A stretch of DNA of 64,000 nt from an uncultured Saccharospirillaceae bacterium (GTDB lineage Bacteria > Pseudomonadota > Gammaproteobacteria > Pseudomonadales > Oceanobacteraceae), in assembly GCA_947503895.1 (NCBI GenBank), contig CANNFT010000004.1, forward strand, positions 186,001 through 250,000, given 5' to 3'. Each line of letters opens with the position of its first letter. Positions within the stretch are counted from its first letter, which is position 1. Shown in pieces: positions 36,101 to 43,957 of the stretch. Below the pieces are notes generated by a model that ran no database searches, had not been told where the DNA came from, and worked only from the letters and a program-made list of their open reading frames with translations. The position numbers were made by a program, and so were the translations under genes.

Positions 36101-36334
36101 TTACTGCCTTAGCTCGGCGTCGAGGTGATCCACCAACTCAGCCCATTCTGCATCCTGCACAATGGCCTCGCGTATAAAAGACGCTTGTGAAGGCGACCAA
36201 AAGGCGGCGTCCTCAATGCGTTCGCTTTGTTCGAGTTTATGAGCATCCATAAAAGCATCAATATCATCCGGATTCGATGACAGACCGAGTTGTTCGAAGA
36301 GTGTTCGCATATTGTAATGATTGCTGGTGTCCAC
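36101..36334 (-). CDS. DUF2789 family protein
   Basis: A 77-residue acidic protein. The pattern MRTLFEQLGLSS..DDIDAFMDAHKL, FWSPSQASFIREAI..DAEWAELVDHLDAELR is typical of DUF2789, a small helical family of unknown function found in gammaproteobacteria. No signal peptide or membrane helix. It stands alone on the minus strand. Confidence 0.85.
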   Translation of the reverse strand: MDTSNHYNMRTLFEQLGLSSNPDDIDAFMDAHKLEQSERIEDAAFWSPSQASFIREAIVQDAEWAELVDHLDAELRQ

Positions 36335-36575
36335 AGCGCTCTCCCAATCAAGTAATGGATTCTACAGCTCACTTCCATTGTAGCGTGCTGCGGGTGGCAT
36401 GCCAGAATCGGGGCACGAATGATCCAGTTGATGTGGCGGATAAGCAGTGAGGATTATTTGTCGTTAAAGGTATGGATGAGGCGCGAAAAAGTGGCGGATT
36501 CCACTCTTTCATACCGTAATTCGACTGCTTTTACCGCGTTGTGGCGTACAGAATGGGACTCAAGTAGAGCCTGCG

Positions 36576-37211
36576 TTAAGCAGGTTCTACTACGATGGGC
36601 TGGGCCGTCGATGTTTTTTCGTTTTTCTTTTGCTTGGCCGCTGCTTTTTTGGCTTGTTTTTTAGCTTTTTTCAAAGCTTTCTCTTCGCTGCTCAAGCTTG
36701 CCTTTTCTTTGGCTTTTTTCGCTTTCTTAGCGGCTTTCTGCTTGGCCTTTTTTTCAGCTTTTTTCTTAGCTTTCTCTGCTTCTTTCGCTTGTTCCTTGGC
36801 GAACTTCTCGAAGCGCTTATCCCACTTTTTAAAGCGTTCCCTACAATAATCATCCAGTTCTTTATGTGTCTGGAAGTAGAGTTCACACCCTTCATCAATT
36901 CCGACGTCATATTCACACCCATCTGTGGTGTGTTCTCGACAGATGAGTGGGCGAACTTCGTATATGCCGCAGCGATTATCTGGCTGTAGGTGATCACAGC
37001 GGGTCATGGACAGCAAATACCAGCCGTTATCGTCTTTGAAAACATGTACGCCATTGTGGCTGATTTGCCATAGTAAAACGTCGAATGCATGAATAGACCG
37101 TGGCGCATCAATTTCCTGCGTGATGTATTGGCAACATTTAGCAGAACAAAAGTCGCACTTATTCTCGTTCGTTATATCAACAGCAGCGATTGATTGACCC
37201 ATGACACCCAT
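36576..37211 (-). CDS. YkgJ-type cysteine-cluster protein with Lys/Ala-rich tail
   Basis: A 211-residue protein. Residues 15-120 hold the CxxCxxxCC start (Cys19, 22, 26, 27), then RCDHLQPDNRCGIYEVRPLICREH and a last CEYDVGIDEGCELYF. This is the zinc- or iron-sulfur-binding cysteine cluster of the YkgJ/CxxCxxCC family, whose function is unknown. Residues about 130-205 are almost only Lys, Ala and Glu in a long helix (KKAEKKAKQKAAKKAKK and similar), as in histone H1-like tails. The tail could bind nucleic acid. A second ATG three codons in is also possible. Confidence 0.8.
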   Translation of the reverse strand: MGVMGQSIAAVDITNENKCDFCSAKCCQYITQEIDAPRSIHAFDVLLWQISHNGVHVFKDDNGWYLLSMTRCDHLQPDNRCGIYEVRPLICREHTTDGCEYDVGIDEGCELYFQTHKELDDYCRERFKKWDKRFEKFAKEQAKEAEKAKKKAEKKAKQKAAKKAKKAKEKASLSSEEKALKKAKKQAKKAAAKQKKNEKTSTAQPIVVEPA

Positions 37212-37441
37212 CTATTACGGTTACTGACAAGGCGACTGACTGACAGCCGACTCTTCAAAAAATAAGGCGGCATTTTAAACCCATGTGCTAGGCATTGCGA
37301 GGTTTGTTAGGAGCCTTTGGGAGGCCTCTGCGTTTCAAGTTTAGAACTGATAATCATTATCATTTTTAGGTGGGATAAAAGGGCACTTAATGGTCGATGA
37401 CCAGTAAGTACCCCTTAGAAGAAGTTGTGACACAAACCATT

Positions 37442-38398
37442 TTAATCTGAACGCGGTTTTCCAGGAAAAAACATATTGGTGGTGTGTTGATAATGCGCAT
37501 AGTCGGGGCGCTTGCGTACAGAGTAATATTCAGCGGGTTTTGCACCCGTATAATGGACCAACGTGATGTACATAATTCGCGAAATGTATAATAAGCCCAA
37601 CCCAATAATGGCAAAGACCCAGAGCGGAAGTTGATCGAAATGCAGCACCAATGAAGGTAACGACATAACGATCAGTCCATTCCAAACCATCCACTCAGCA
37701 AAATAATTAGGGTGACGGCTATAGCGCCAAAGACCTGTATTGCATACGCCTTTTTTCACGCCGTTCTTTTGGGATTGGGCAATGAAAGCAATCTTTTGTT
37801 GATCTGCCATCGACTCAAACACAAATGCTGCAACCCAAATAGCAAGGCCCAGCCATTCAATCATGTGTAGGGCGTGTGCTGGACTTTGCGCGATGATAAA
37901 GGCAGGTAAAGCCAGAAATGAGGCGTTGGCGAAACCTTGGGCCAAAATTTCAATCTGCTTGACCAAATTAACGTTTGTCTCGCCTGCTTTTTCCCATCGG
38001 CGATACTGGAATTGGTAGCGAGGCAGTTCTTTTTTTAGATGGCCTGCACGCCACATTTTGACGGCAAAAATGCCCATTCGACCTCCCATAAAGATATACA
38101 TACCGGCGACGAGCAGTGTTTGTATGGGGGTGGCCAGAATGCTGTCTGTCCATGACGGGTTTCCGGACATGACTAAGTTGATCGACAGCACCGTCACACC
38201 GATGGCGACCAATCCCCAAGGCCATGCTATATCAACATATGACATCAATCCGGTTTTAAGGGCCGGTAGGCAAGCTAGGCAGAGAAACAATAATAATTGC
38301 AGTGCGCCATTGGTCACACCTAGGGTGGAAAAAGTATCGCTGAACGCCAGTACACACCAGAGTAGAAAGTAGGGCAGGAGCAGAGTGAGTTTCTTCAT
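37442..38398 (-). CDS. DUF1295 family membrane enzyme (steroid 5-alpha-reductase-like)
   Basis: A 318-residue membrane protein with about seven helices. The C-terminal part has the family signature GLWRYSRHPNYFAEWMVWNGLIVMS and, later, HYTGAKPAEYYSVRKRPDYAHYQ. DUF1295 proteins share the fold of steroid 5-alpha-reductases and isoprenylcysteine methyltransferases; the substrate of bacterial members is unknown. The ATG at 38398 has GAGG four bases upstream; a TTG at 38434 would add twelve residues without a ribosome site. A dyad 130 bases upstream may control it. Confidence 0.85.
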   Translation of the reverse strand: MKKLTLLLPYFLLWCVLAFSDTFSTLGVTNGALQLLLFLCLACLPALKTGLMSYVDIAWPWGLVAIGVTVLSINLVMSGNPSWTDSILATPIQTLLVAGMYIFMGGRMGIFAVKMWRAGHLKKELPRYQFQYRRWEKAGETNVNLVKQIEILAQGFANASFLALPAFIIAQSPAHALHMIEWLGLAIWVAAFVFESMADQQKIAFIAQSQKNGVKKGVCNTGLWRYSRHPNYFAEWMVWNGLIVMSLPSLVLHFDQLPLWVFAIIGLGLLYISRIMYITLVHYTGAKPAEYYSVRKRPDYAHYQHTTNMFFPGKPRSD

Positions 38399-38527
38399 AG
38401 GGCCTCGCAAGCCAAGTCGATTATTAAACTTCAATCGGTGAGCGGTCTTTTCAACTGATCTACCGTGTCGCAGATAAGGGCGAGCGTCGATGAAGCGAAA
38501 GACTGAGTTATTATTGTTCGATTGAGC

Positions 38528-38545
38528 CTACCTACTGGTAGGTAG
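38528..38545. promoter_or_regulatory. TetR-type operator candidate
   Basis: CTACCTACTGGTAGGTAG is a perfect dyad with 8-base arms around TG. Its length and symmetry fit TetR-family operators. It lies 130 bases upstream of the DUF1295 start, in a 437-base gap that otherwise shows only the palindrome at 38700 and no gene. Confidence 0.5.
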
Positions 38546-38699
38546 CATGTCAATTAGACGATCTTTTTAATTTGAGAGGCTGCTTTCTTCTGCTTTTCAC
38601 CAAAGGTTAGGGGGGGGAGAAACTTAAAACGGTTGGGCGTTCTGCCAAGTGCATGCTCGCGATTCTTTTAATTATGATGGGCTCTACTGAGAGTATTGA

Positions 38700-38725
38700 T
38701 GCGCTCTCTAGGCCTAGAGAGCGCA
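38700..38725. repeat. 26-base perfect palindrome
   Basis: The sequence TGCGCTCTCTAGG (38700-38712) is followed at once by its exact reverse complement, to 38725, with no loop. It lies about 110 bases after the minus-strand thioesterase gene. No T-run follows on either strand beyond GTGTTTC, so it is a weak terminator candidate or a protein-binding site. Confidence 0.6.
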
Positions 38726-38835
38726 GTGTTTCGGTTCTAGCAGATTATCAGTGAATGGCCTGATCTTAACTTCACCAGCTAAACAAAGACGGCAGTACCA
38801 TTCTGATGATTCGCTATACAGCAGAGTTGCCGAGT

Positions 38836-39324
38836 TTAGCGCTTGGATACCCATGCCCAAGTCATTGAAGCTTTTATAGGCTCGACATTCGCTTCGTCCG
38901 TGATCATTACCGGAACCACAACCTCGCCTTTGTCTGCGGATTGGATGTGCTGAATTTGTTCGTCAGTGAGCGTGGCCACTGCGCGCATGTCTCCAGTGGA
39001 TCGTTTTACGTAGTCGATATCCATTTTCTTGATTAACGGTAATTTATCACCGGGTACGTTCATTCCAAACACAAAGCCCGTTGCGGTTTCAGCCAGTAAT
39101 GCCATGGCCGCAGCGTGTACTCCGCCAATATGATTCTGAACTTTCTTCTTATTCTTAATGCTGACGACGCATTCGGTATTGCTCAAGCTCTCAAAACGAA
39201 TGCCTGAGTGGCCAGCATATTTGATCTTTGAACCAAATGCCTTGCTCATCGCAAACTGGCGGATCGCTTCTGGAAGCTGGTTAAGTTTGGTGGCGGCGAT
39301 ACTGAGTGCGCTGGGCTTGGTCAT
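38836..39324 (-). CDS. DUF4442 hot-dog-fold thioesterase-like protein
   Basis: A 162-residue protein of hot-dog-fold type. The segment NHIGGVHAAAMALLAETATGFVFGMNVP contains the HxxA...E pattern of PaaI/DUF4442 thioesterase-like proteins. The strand LPLIKKMDIDYVKRSTGDMRAVATL follows. Such proteins hydrolyse acyl-CoA thioesters or are catalytically uncertain. It is a single gene on the minus strand with no partner. Confidence 0.83.
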   Translation of the reverse strand: MTKPSALSIAATKLNQLPEAIRQFAMSKAFGSKIKYAGHSGIRFESLSNTECVVSIKNKKKVQNHIGGVHAAAMALLAETATGFVFGMNVPGDKLPLIKKMDIDYVKRSTGDMRAVATLTDEQIQHIQSADKGEVVVPVMITDEANVEPIKASMTWAWVSKR

Positions 39325-39510
39325 GGTGGTTATTCCTAGGTGTGGATGTGCTTTAAAAAACGGCGCCCAGTTTAGCAGGCGGATGCCGTTTGTGAATGAC
39401 CTTTCAGCTGTATAAATTGGCAGAAAATGTCGATGAGATTCGCGAACTCAGCGGGCCGATCGTCTTGCGTGCAGGGTGGTTTGAGCATGGGGGCTGTAAG
39501 TGCCCCACGG

Positions 39511-39966
39511 TTAACCGGCTTTGAACAAGCTCATGGCAATAATGCGCTCACCACGGCTTAAATATTTTAGGTAGAGATCGGTCAGTGTTTCGGGGAGCAA
39601 TTGAGAATCCGATAGGCAATATCCGCCTAAGCTATAAAAGGATTGTAGATGTTCATAGGGGAAGCAGTGGATGTCCTTTTTAAGTGGGCCCTCAAGCGAC
39701 CTTTTCACAAAGTTTAAGAGTTCTAAGCCAAGGCCTTTGCCACGAAGCGCTTCTTTTATATATAAGCTGCGCAGCCAGTAGAAGTGATCATAAGGTACTA
39801 AGCGCACCGCCCCCACCAATTCGCCTTCATACCAAATAACGAAAACAACGTCCTCGCCATTGGCTTTACCTTTGTGTTGCTGCGATTTATAGAATTTATT
39901 CACTGGGCGAAAATGTGGCTCGCACCATTTTTCGAAAGTGAACTCGCTTGTGTCATTGTTCTGCAT
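39511..39966 (-). CDS. GNAT family N-acetyltransferase
   Basis: A 151-residue acetyltransferase. The acetyl-CoA-binding segment LRSLYIKEALRGKGLGLELLNFV has the (R/Q)xxGxG/A loop as RGKGLG at about 96-101. The central strand LVGAVRLVPYD fits motif D/A order. The substrate is unknown. It is followed by 186 bases to the thioesterase gene, which is transcribed the same way. Confidence 0.85.
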   Translation of the reverse strand: MQNNDTSEFTFEKWCEPHFRPVNKFYKSQQHKGKANGEDVVFVIWYEGELVGAVRLVPYDHFYWLRSLYIKEALRGKGLGLELLNFVKRSLEGPLKKDIHCFPYEHLQSFYSLGGYCLSDSQLLPETLTDLYLKYLSRGERIIAMSLFKAG

Positions 39967-40121
39967 ATTGAATTAGCGTGTTTGTGGGGCGTCAAATGCG
40001 GAATGGTATAGGATTTCCCCATCATTTGCTTGGCTTCGATTCTGCTATTGTTCAGATTTTAATTCGCGTGGATATTCATCGTCTGAGAAAGATTGACAAT
40101 GTGGTCGGCCAAACTCGAACA

Positions 40122-40706
40122 CTAAAAGTCAATTTCGATGTATTGCGGAGGCTCTTCTTTATTTTGCTGGATACCGCGCAGCGCTTTAATGGTCTCTTTT
40201 AGCTTGGTATTTTCTTTGAACAGCGCTTCGTACTGGCTTCGGTAGTCATCCTGCCAAACTCGAGACCCTTTCACCATTCGGGATAAGCTCATCATTCCAT
40301 TTCGAGTGACCGCTAATTGCTTGTCGAAGTTTTCGCTTTGAATATGCAGTATTTCAAGGGCTTCCTTTAAGTCTCCTTTTGCAGCGCCAATATCCAATGT
40401 ATTGACTTGTGACTGGATGCCTTCGGTTATTTTATTAAGTTGCTTAACGCCCGTCGCAATTTTCTCTTGTCGCACTTCTAGCTTTTCCACGCGTGTTAAA
40501 GCCAGCGCGAGCGCTTCTTCTGCGGTGACTAGGCGAGCACGCACCAAAATCAGACCGGTTAGCAAGCTGGTAATGACACCCAGCGACAAGCTCACTTTAA
40601 TGACAGTCCAAAGTAGTGGATTGGCAAATAACGATTCTTTCTGCGGCGCGCCTTCTTCCTCATTTTCAGGGCTTTCTCGAATTAGGCGCTCTTCTTTCCG
40701 ATCCAT
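40122..40706 (-). CDS. Membrane protein with long coiled coil
   Basis: A 194-residue protein. An acidic N-terminus (about 1-25) is cytosolic, one helix spans the membrane at about 33-55, and the remaining residues form an extended coiled coil (EEALALALTRVEKLEVRQEKIATGVKQLNKITEGIQSQV and on). No family is recognised. It may be a scaffold or a partner of a larger envelope machine. The ATG at 40706 follows a short AGTGA stretch. Confidence 0.65.
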   Translation of the reverse strand: MDRKEERLIRESPENEEEGAPQKESLFANPLLWTVIKVSLSLGVITSLLTGLILVRARLVTAEEALALALTRVEKLEVRQEKIATGVKQLNKITEGIQSQVNTLDIGAAKGDLKEALEILHIQSENFDKQLAVTRNGMMSLSRMVKGSRVWQDDYRSQYEALFKENTKLKETIKALRGIQQNKEEPPQYIEIDF

Positions 40707-41035
40707 AGTGACCGCTCACTGTCCATTTTCTAGGTTCAACTCCTTATTCAGTATAGACCATAGACCGGCTGCTGCTTATGCGAGATGGTCATGGCCTCAT
40801 GGCTTTCAGTGGGAGCGTGGTCCGGTCTCATTTTGCTAGGTCGTCATTTAGGGGTGAATGGAGCGTGCTGGCGGCTGAGTAATGATTGTTTGAAAAAGTA
40901 GCGTTGGAATCTGTTTGATAGAGGAGGTAATTAAAGCGAAAAGAGCCTAATGATCAGGCCAGTATCTGGATTAGAGGTGCGTAAGCAGAGTCGAGATTAA
41001 TGACTTTAAATTAGAGCATTGAGCCGTGATTTCTA
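40707..41035. other. Intergenic region upstream of the coiled-coil gene
   Basis: No gene or RNA is evident in this gap between two minus-strand genes. The first bases should contain the promoter of the coiled-coil gene; the far end meets the amidase hairpin. Confidence 0.35.
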
Positions 41036-41063
41036 TCTAGCTCGATTGAAAAATCGAGCTAGA
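41036..41063 (-). terminator. Strong hairpin after the amidase gene
   Basis: TCTAGCTCGATT (41036-41047) and AATCGAGCTAGA (41052-41063) are perfect 12-base arms around a 4-base loop. It begins 22 bases after the amidase stop. The tail beyond it has only a weak T content, so termination is likely but may be incomplete. Confidence 0.65.
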
Positions 41064-41085
41064 AAGGTTGAAGGTACGGTTCAGG

Positions 41086-42609
41086 TCAGGTGTAGTTCGT
41101 GGGGCGTCGATTGAACCAAGGTTGCGCCTTTTCTAATTGAGCGGCGAGGCTAAACAGCGTTTTTTCTCCATTGATCGGAGCGATAAACTGGCTTCCCATG
41201 GGCAGTTCAACATTGCTCGTTGATGAGTCATTGTGTTGGCTCGACCAATATAACGGAACCGACATCGCCGGCTGACCCGTTAAATTGGCTAATTGAGTAA
41301 ACGGCAACTTTTCCAAGCTTTTATACGCCACTTTTTCGATGATGCCTGTTTTCAGTCCCAACCTATGTAGTCCCGTGGCGTTGACAAATCTCATCGATAG
41401 AGCGTCTAACGGCTCGGGGTCGAACGCACCGTGCGGTGCTGGCGCTTGTGCCCAAACAGGACATAAATAAAGGTCATAACGTTGATGGAACGCTCCCATA
41501 GTACGAGCAAGGTGATTCCATTTCCGTTTGCTGGTCACGAAATCGGCTGCAGATAACGCGCGTCCAAAGTTGCCCAGTGTGCGAGTGGGCATTTCAACAT
41601 TGAGCCGATTCCAAGAAACCCCCAGTTCCTCGCACATGGCTTGCATATCCGCCGCCACATGGCCGAAGTACATCGTAAAGTAACAGGTCGCGACATCATG
41701 GCCATTCACTGGGTGCTGAACTTCTTCCACGCTGTGCCCCAGCGACTGTAGCAAATTGACGGTGTGTAAAATGCTTTTAGTGGTTTCTTTACAAACCTCG
41801 GTGCCTAAAGGGGATTCGGTACAATACGCAATTTTTAATGGGGATATAGGTGAGGAGCAGGCTTGTAAGTAACCGTTTTGTTGCTCAAGCGGAACCGGGC
41901 TGCCGACATCCAATCCATTTGTAATATCTAGCATCATTGCGCTGTCTCTTACGCTGCGGCTAATGACGTGCTCCAGAGCGGCACCATCCCAATGCTCTGA
42001 ATAGTCTGGCCCGGCGGGTGTGCGGTACCGAGAAGGCTTTAATCCAAATAAACCGCAAGCGGAGGCAGGAATTCGAATGGAGCCACCGCCATCTCCAGCG
42101 GAAGCCATCGGCACGATCTCTGCCGCAACGACAGCAGCTGAGCCGCCACTGGAACCACCACTGCTGCGGCCGTGCGCCCAAGGATTATGGGTAGCACCAT
42201 GAGCCGCCGGTTCGGTCGTACCCATGAGTCCCAGTTCGGGTGTGTTTGTTTTGCCAAAAGTGACAAGGCCTGCGTTTTTAAAACGCTTGGCAAGCTCCGT
42301 ATCATGATTTGAAATGTACTGCTTAAACGCATTGGAGCCTGCGGAGTAAGGGGTGCCTTTAAACTGGCAGGTTAAATCTTTCACTAAAAATGGGACACCG
42401 TATAGCGGTGACGTCTTATCGAGTTCGGCTATTTGTTGTTCTGCAAAATCGTGGAGCGGGGTGACAATTGCGTTTAAGGCAGGATTGCGCTCTTCAGCAA
42501 GTTGAATGGCGTGCTCCAGTAAATCATGAGCGTTAGCCTCGCCTCGTTTGATCTTGGAGGCTAAAGCAATGGCATCAGATGCTAGATATTCTTCGCGTGA
42601 AATGGGCAT
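41086..42609 (-). CDS. Amidase (amidase signature family)
   Basis: A 507-residue enzyme with the complete Ser-cisSer-Lys triad: Lys77 in GVPFLVKDL, cis-Ser near 153 in GRSSGGSSGGSAA and Ser177 in AGDGGGSIRIPAS. Family members cleave amides, as in GatA, 6-aminohexanoate-cyclic-dimer hydrolase and fatty-acid amide hydrolase. No GatB or GatC neighbour is present, so it is a stand-alone amidase, possibly for an amide nutrient. No signal peptide. Confidence 0.9.
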   Translation of the reverse strand: MPISREEYLASDAIALASKIKRGEANAHDLLEHAIQLAEERNPALNAIVTPLHDFAEQQIAELDKTSPLYGVPFLVKDLTCQFKGTPYSAGSNAFKQYISNHDTELAKRFKNAGLVTFGKTNTPELGLMGTTEPAAHGATHNPWAHGRSSGGSSGGSAAVVAAEIVPMASAGDGGGSIRIPASACGLFGLKPSRYRTPAGPDYSEHWDGAALEHVISRSVRDSAMMLDITNGLDVGSPVPLEQQNGYLQACSSPISPLKIAYCTESPLGTEVCKETTKSILHTVNLLQSLGHSVEEVQHPVNGHDVATCYFTMYFGHVAADMQAMCEELGVSWNRLNVEMPTRTLGNFGRALSAADFVTSKRKWNHLARTMGAFHQRYDLYLCPVWAQAPAPHGAFDPEPLDALSMRFVNATGLHRLGLKTGIIEKVAYKSLEKLPFTQLANLTGQPAMSVPLYWSSQHNDSSTSNVELPMGSQFIAPINGEKTLFSLAAQLEKAQPWFNRRPTNYT

Positions 42610-42713
42610 GTTATTGTTGTTCCCAGTATGTATTGTGAAAGTGTGGACGGACGTGGCTAATATACGATGAAGGGGTTGTGCAAGGGAATAGTGAGATTGA
42701 GCGTTTACAAAAG

Positions 42714-42748
42714 GAAAAATTAGGTTGCCTACTCCAAGCTGGGTAGGC
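42714..42748 (-). terminator. Intrinsic terminator of the secreted-protein gene
   Basis: GCCTAC (42727-42732) and GTAGGC (42743-42748) form the stem with a 10-base loop. On the minus strand it is followed by AACCTAATTTTTCC, whose T-run lies at 42718-42714. It is 26 bases after the gene at 42774. Confidence 0.6.
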
Positions 42749-42773
42749 CTAGCTCATAGAATAATTACACCGG

Positions 42774-43625
42774 CTATGGTCTAGTTATTTCATCGTAAAG
42801 GTTTAAGATCGCAGCCCCAGACATGTCGTCAGAAATTTTATATGAAATGCTTCCACTAAAAGTATTCTTTTCAATTACATCCGGTGCACTTATCGAAGTA
42901 GCGGCAAGCCCAAGATCAAGGCCTTGCGTCGGCTTTGGAATTTGAAACAATATATTTTTATCAGCCTTTCCAAGTCGCTTAACTAGAATCTTTATTCCAT
43001 ATTCATCGTCGTGATTTGAAAATAAATCTGAGCCATATTTCATTACAGGGTATTTGTGTAATAGCAAAGTTACTTTTTCTCCGTCCATCGAGGCTACTAC
43101 TTTGTCGGCTACTGAGTTTGTAGTGGTTTCATAGAGTGGGCCTGATCGAGAGTAAAGTGCATCTGACATATTACTTTCATTACTTTGAGTTTCACTTTCC
43201 ATTACAAATATTTGTAGAGATGCTTTAGAGCGGTCCTTATCGCTAAACTCCAATTTTATGTTTCTATAGATCCAAAAATTCGAAACAAAAGCATGGTATT
43301 TCCCGTCATTATCGCGAGAAAAATGGCTGACGATCAGTGACTTCGAATTTTTAAAGTGAATTTTAACTTTCATCAATCTAGCTGTTGGACGTGGATAGCT
43401 TTCAATTATTTTGTGGCTACCAAATTGCCCCTCATTTTCTGGCATGGCAATATTTCCAACATCATAAAGAATGCGAACATCTTCGATCACCGGAGGTGTA
43501 AGTAGTGACGCTCGCTGCACCATGATCAAACTATTGGGCATCGAAAACTCTCTAATCTCAGCTACTGCTTGAGATGCTAGCGTCATCACAGCTGATAGCG
43601 TTATGACATGTATATGTTTAAATAT
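42774..43625 (-). CDS. Secreted protein of unknown function with apparent ATA start
   Basis: The mature protein of about 260 residues is beta-rich and unrecognised. The first ordinary start in frame is GTG at 43589, which leaves only TLASQAVA before the mature part. Reading further back in the same open frame gives a complete signal peptide (FKHIHVITLSAVMTLASQAVA) that begins after an ATA codon at 43625-43623. A GGGAG ribosome site lies four bases before it. The gene therefore either uses a rare ATA start or carries a point change of an original ATG. Candidate domain positions: signal 1-24; a possible membrane-distal beta region 40-283. No neighbour suggests a role. Confidence 0.6.
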   Translation of the reverse strand: MFKHIHVITLSAVMTLASQAVAEIREFSMPNSLIMVQRASLLTPPVIEDVRILYDVGNIAMPENEGQFGSHKIIESYPRPTARLMKVKIHFKNSKSLIVSHFSRDNDGKYHAFVSNFWIYRNIKLEFSDKDRSKASLQIFVMESETQSNESNMSDALYSRSGPLYETTTNSVADKVVASMDGEKVTLLLHKYPVMKYGSDLFSNHDDEYGIKILVKRLGKADKNILFQIPKPTQGLDLGLAATSISAPDVIEKNTFSGSISYKISDDMSGAAILNLYDEITRP

Positions 43626-43957
43626 GAGTCTCCCTTGATTTAGATTGTTATAAGATTTGAATCGCTCTCAATGTTAATGGATGCTGTGATTTTCATTGAG
43701 TAATTTGATTTTGACGCCCCGTAAATGTGACGCAATCCGCACTTTATTGATTAAAACTTCGATGGCCAAGTTGAACTTTTTCATTGGATTGAATCACCTG
43801 TACTATCTCGCGCCCGAGTTGTGTAGCAAGACATCAAAATTTAAACAAACATTCTGATTGGTTGTCATCAGGGTGTATGTGACGCTGATAATTGTTCACT
43901 CCTCCGTACCCGAATAAAACGACCTGTTTCATGTCCCGCGATTAAAAGAGTTGCTCA
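43626..43957. other. Intergenic region between divergent secreted-protein genes
   Basis: This gap should hold promoters for the secreted protein at 42774 and the giant protein at 43958. I see TTGTCA at 43862 and GATAAT at 43887 with a long 19-base spacer, a weak promoter candidate for the plus strand. No small gene is visible. Confidence 0.35.
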
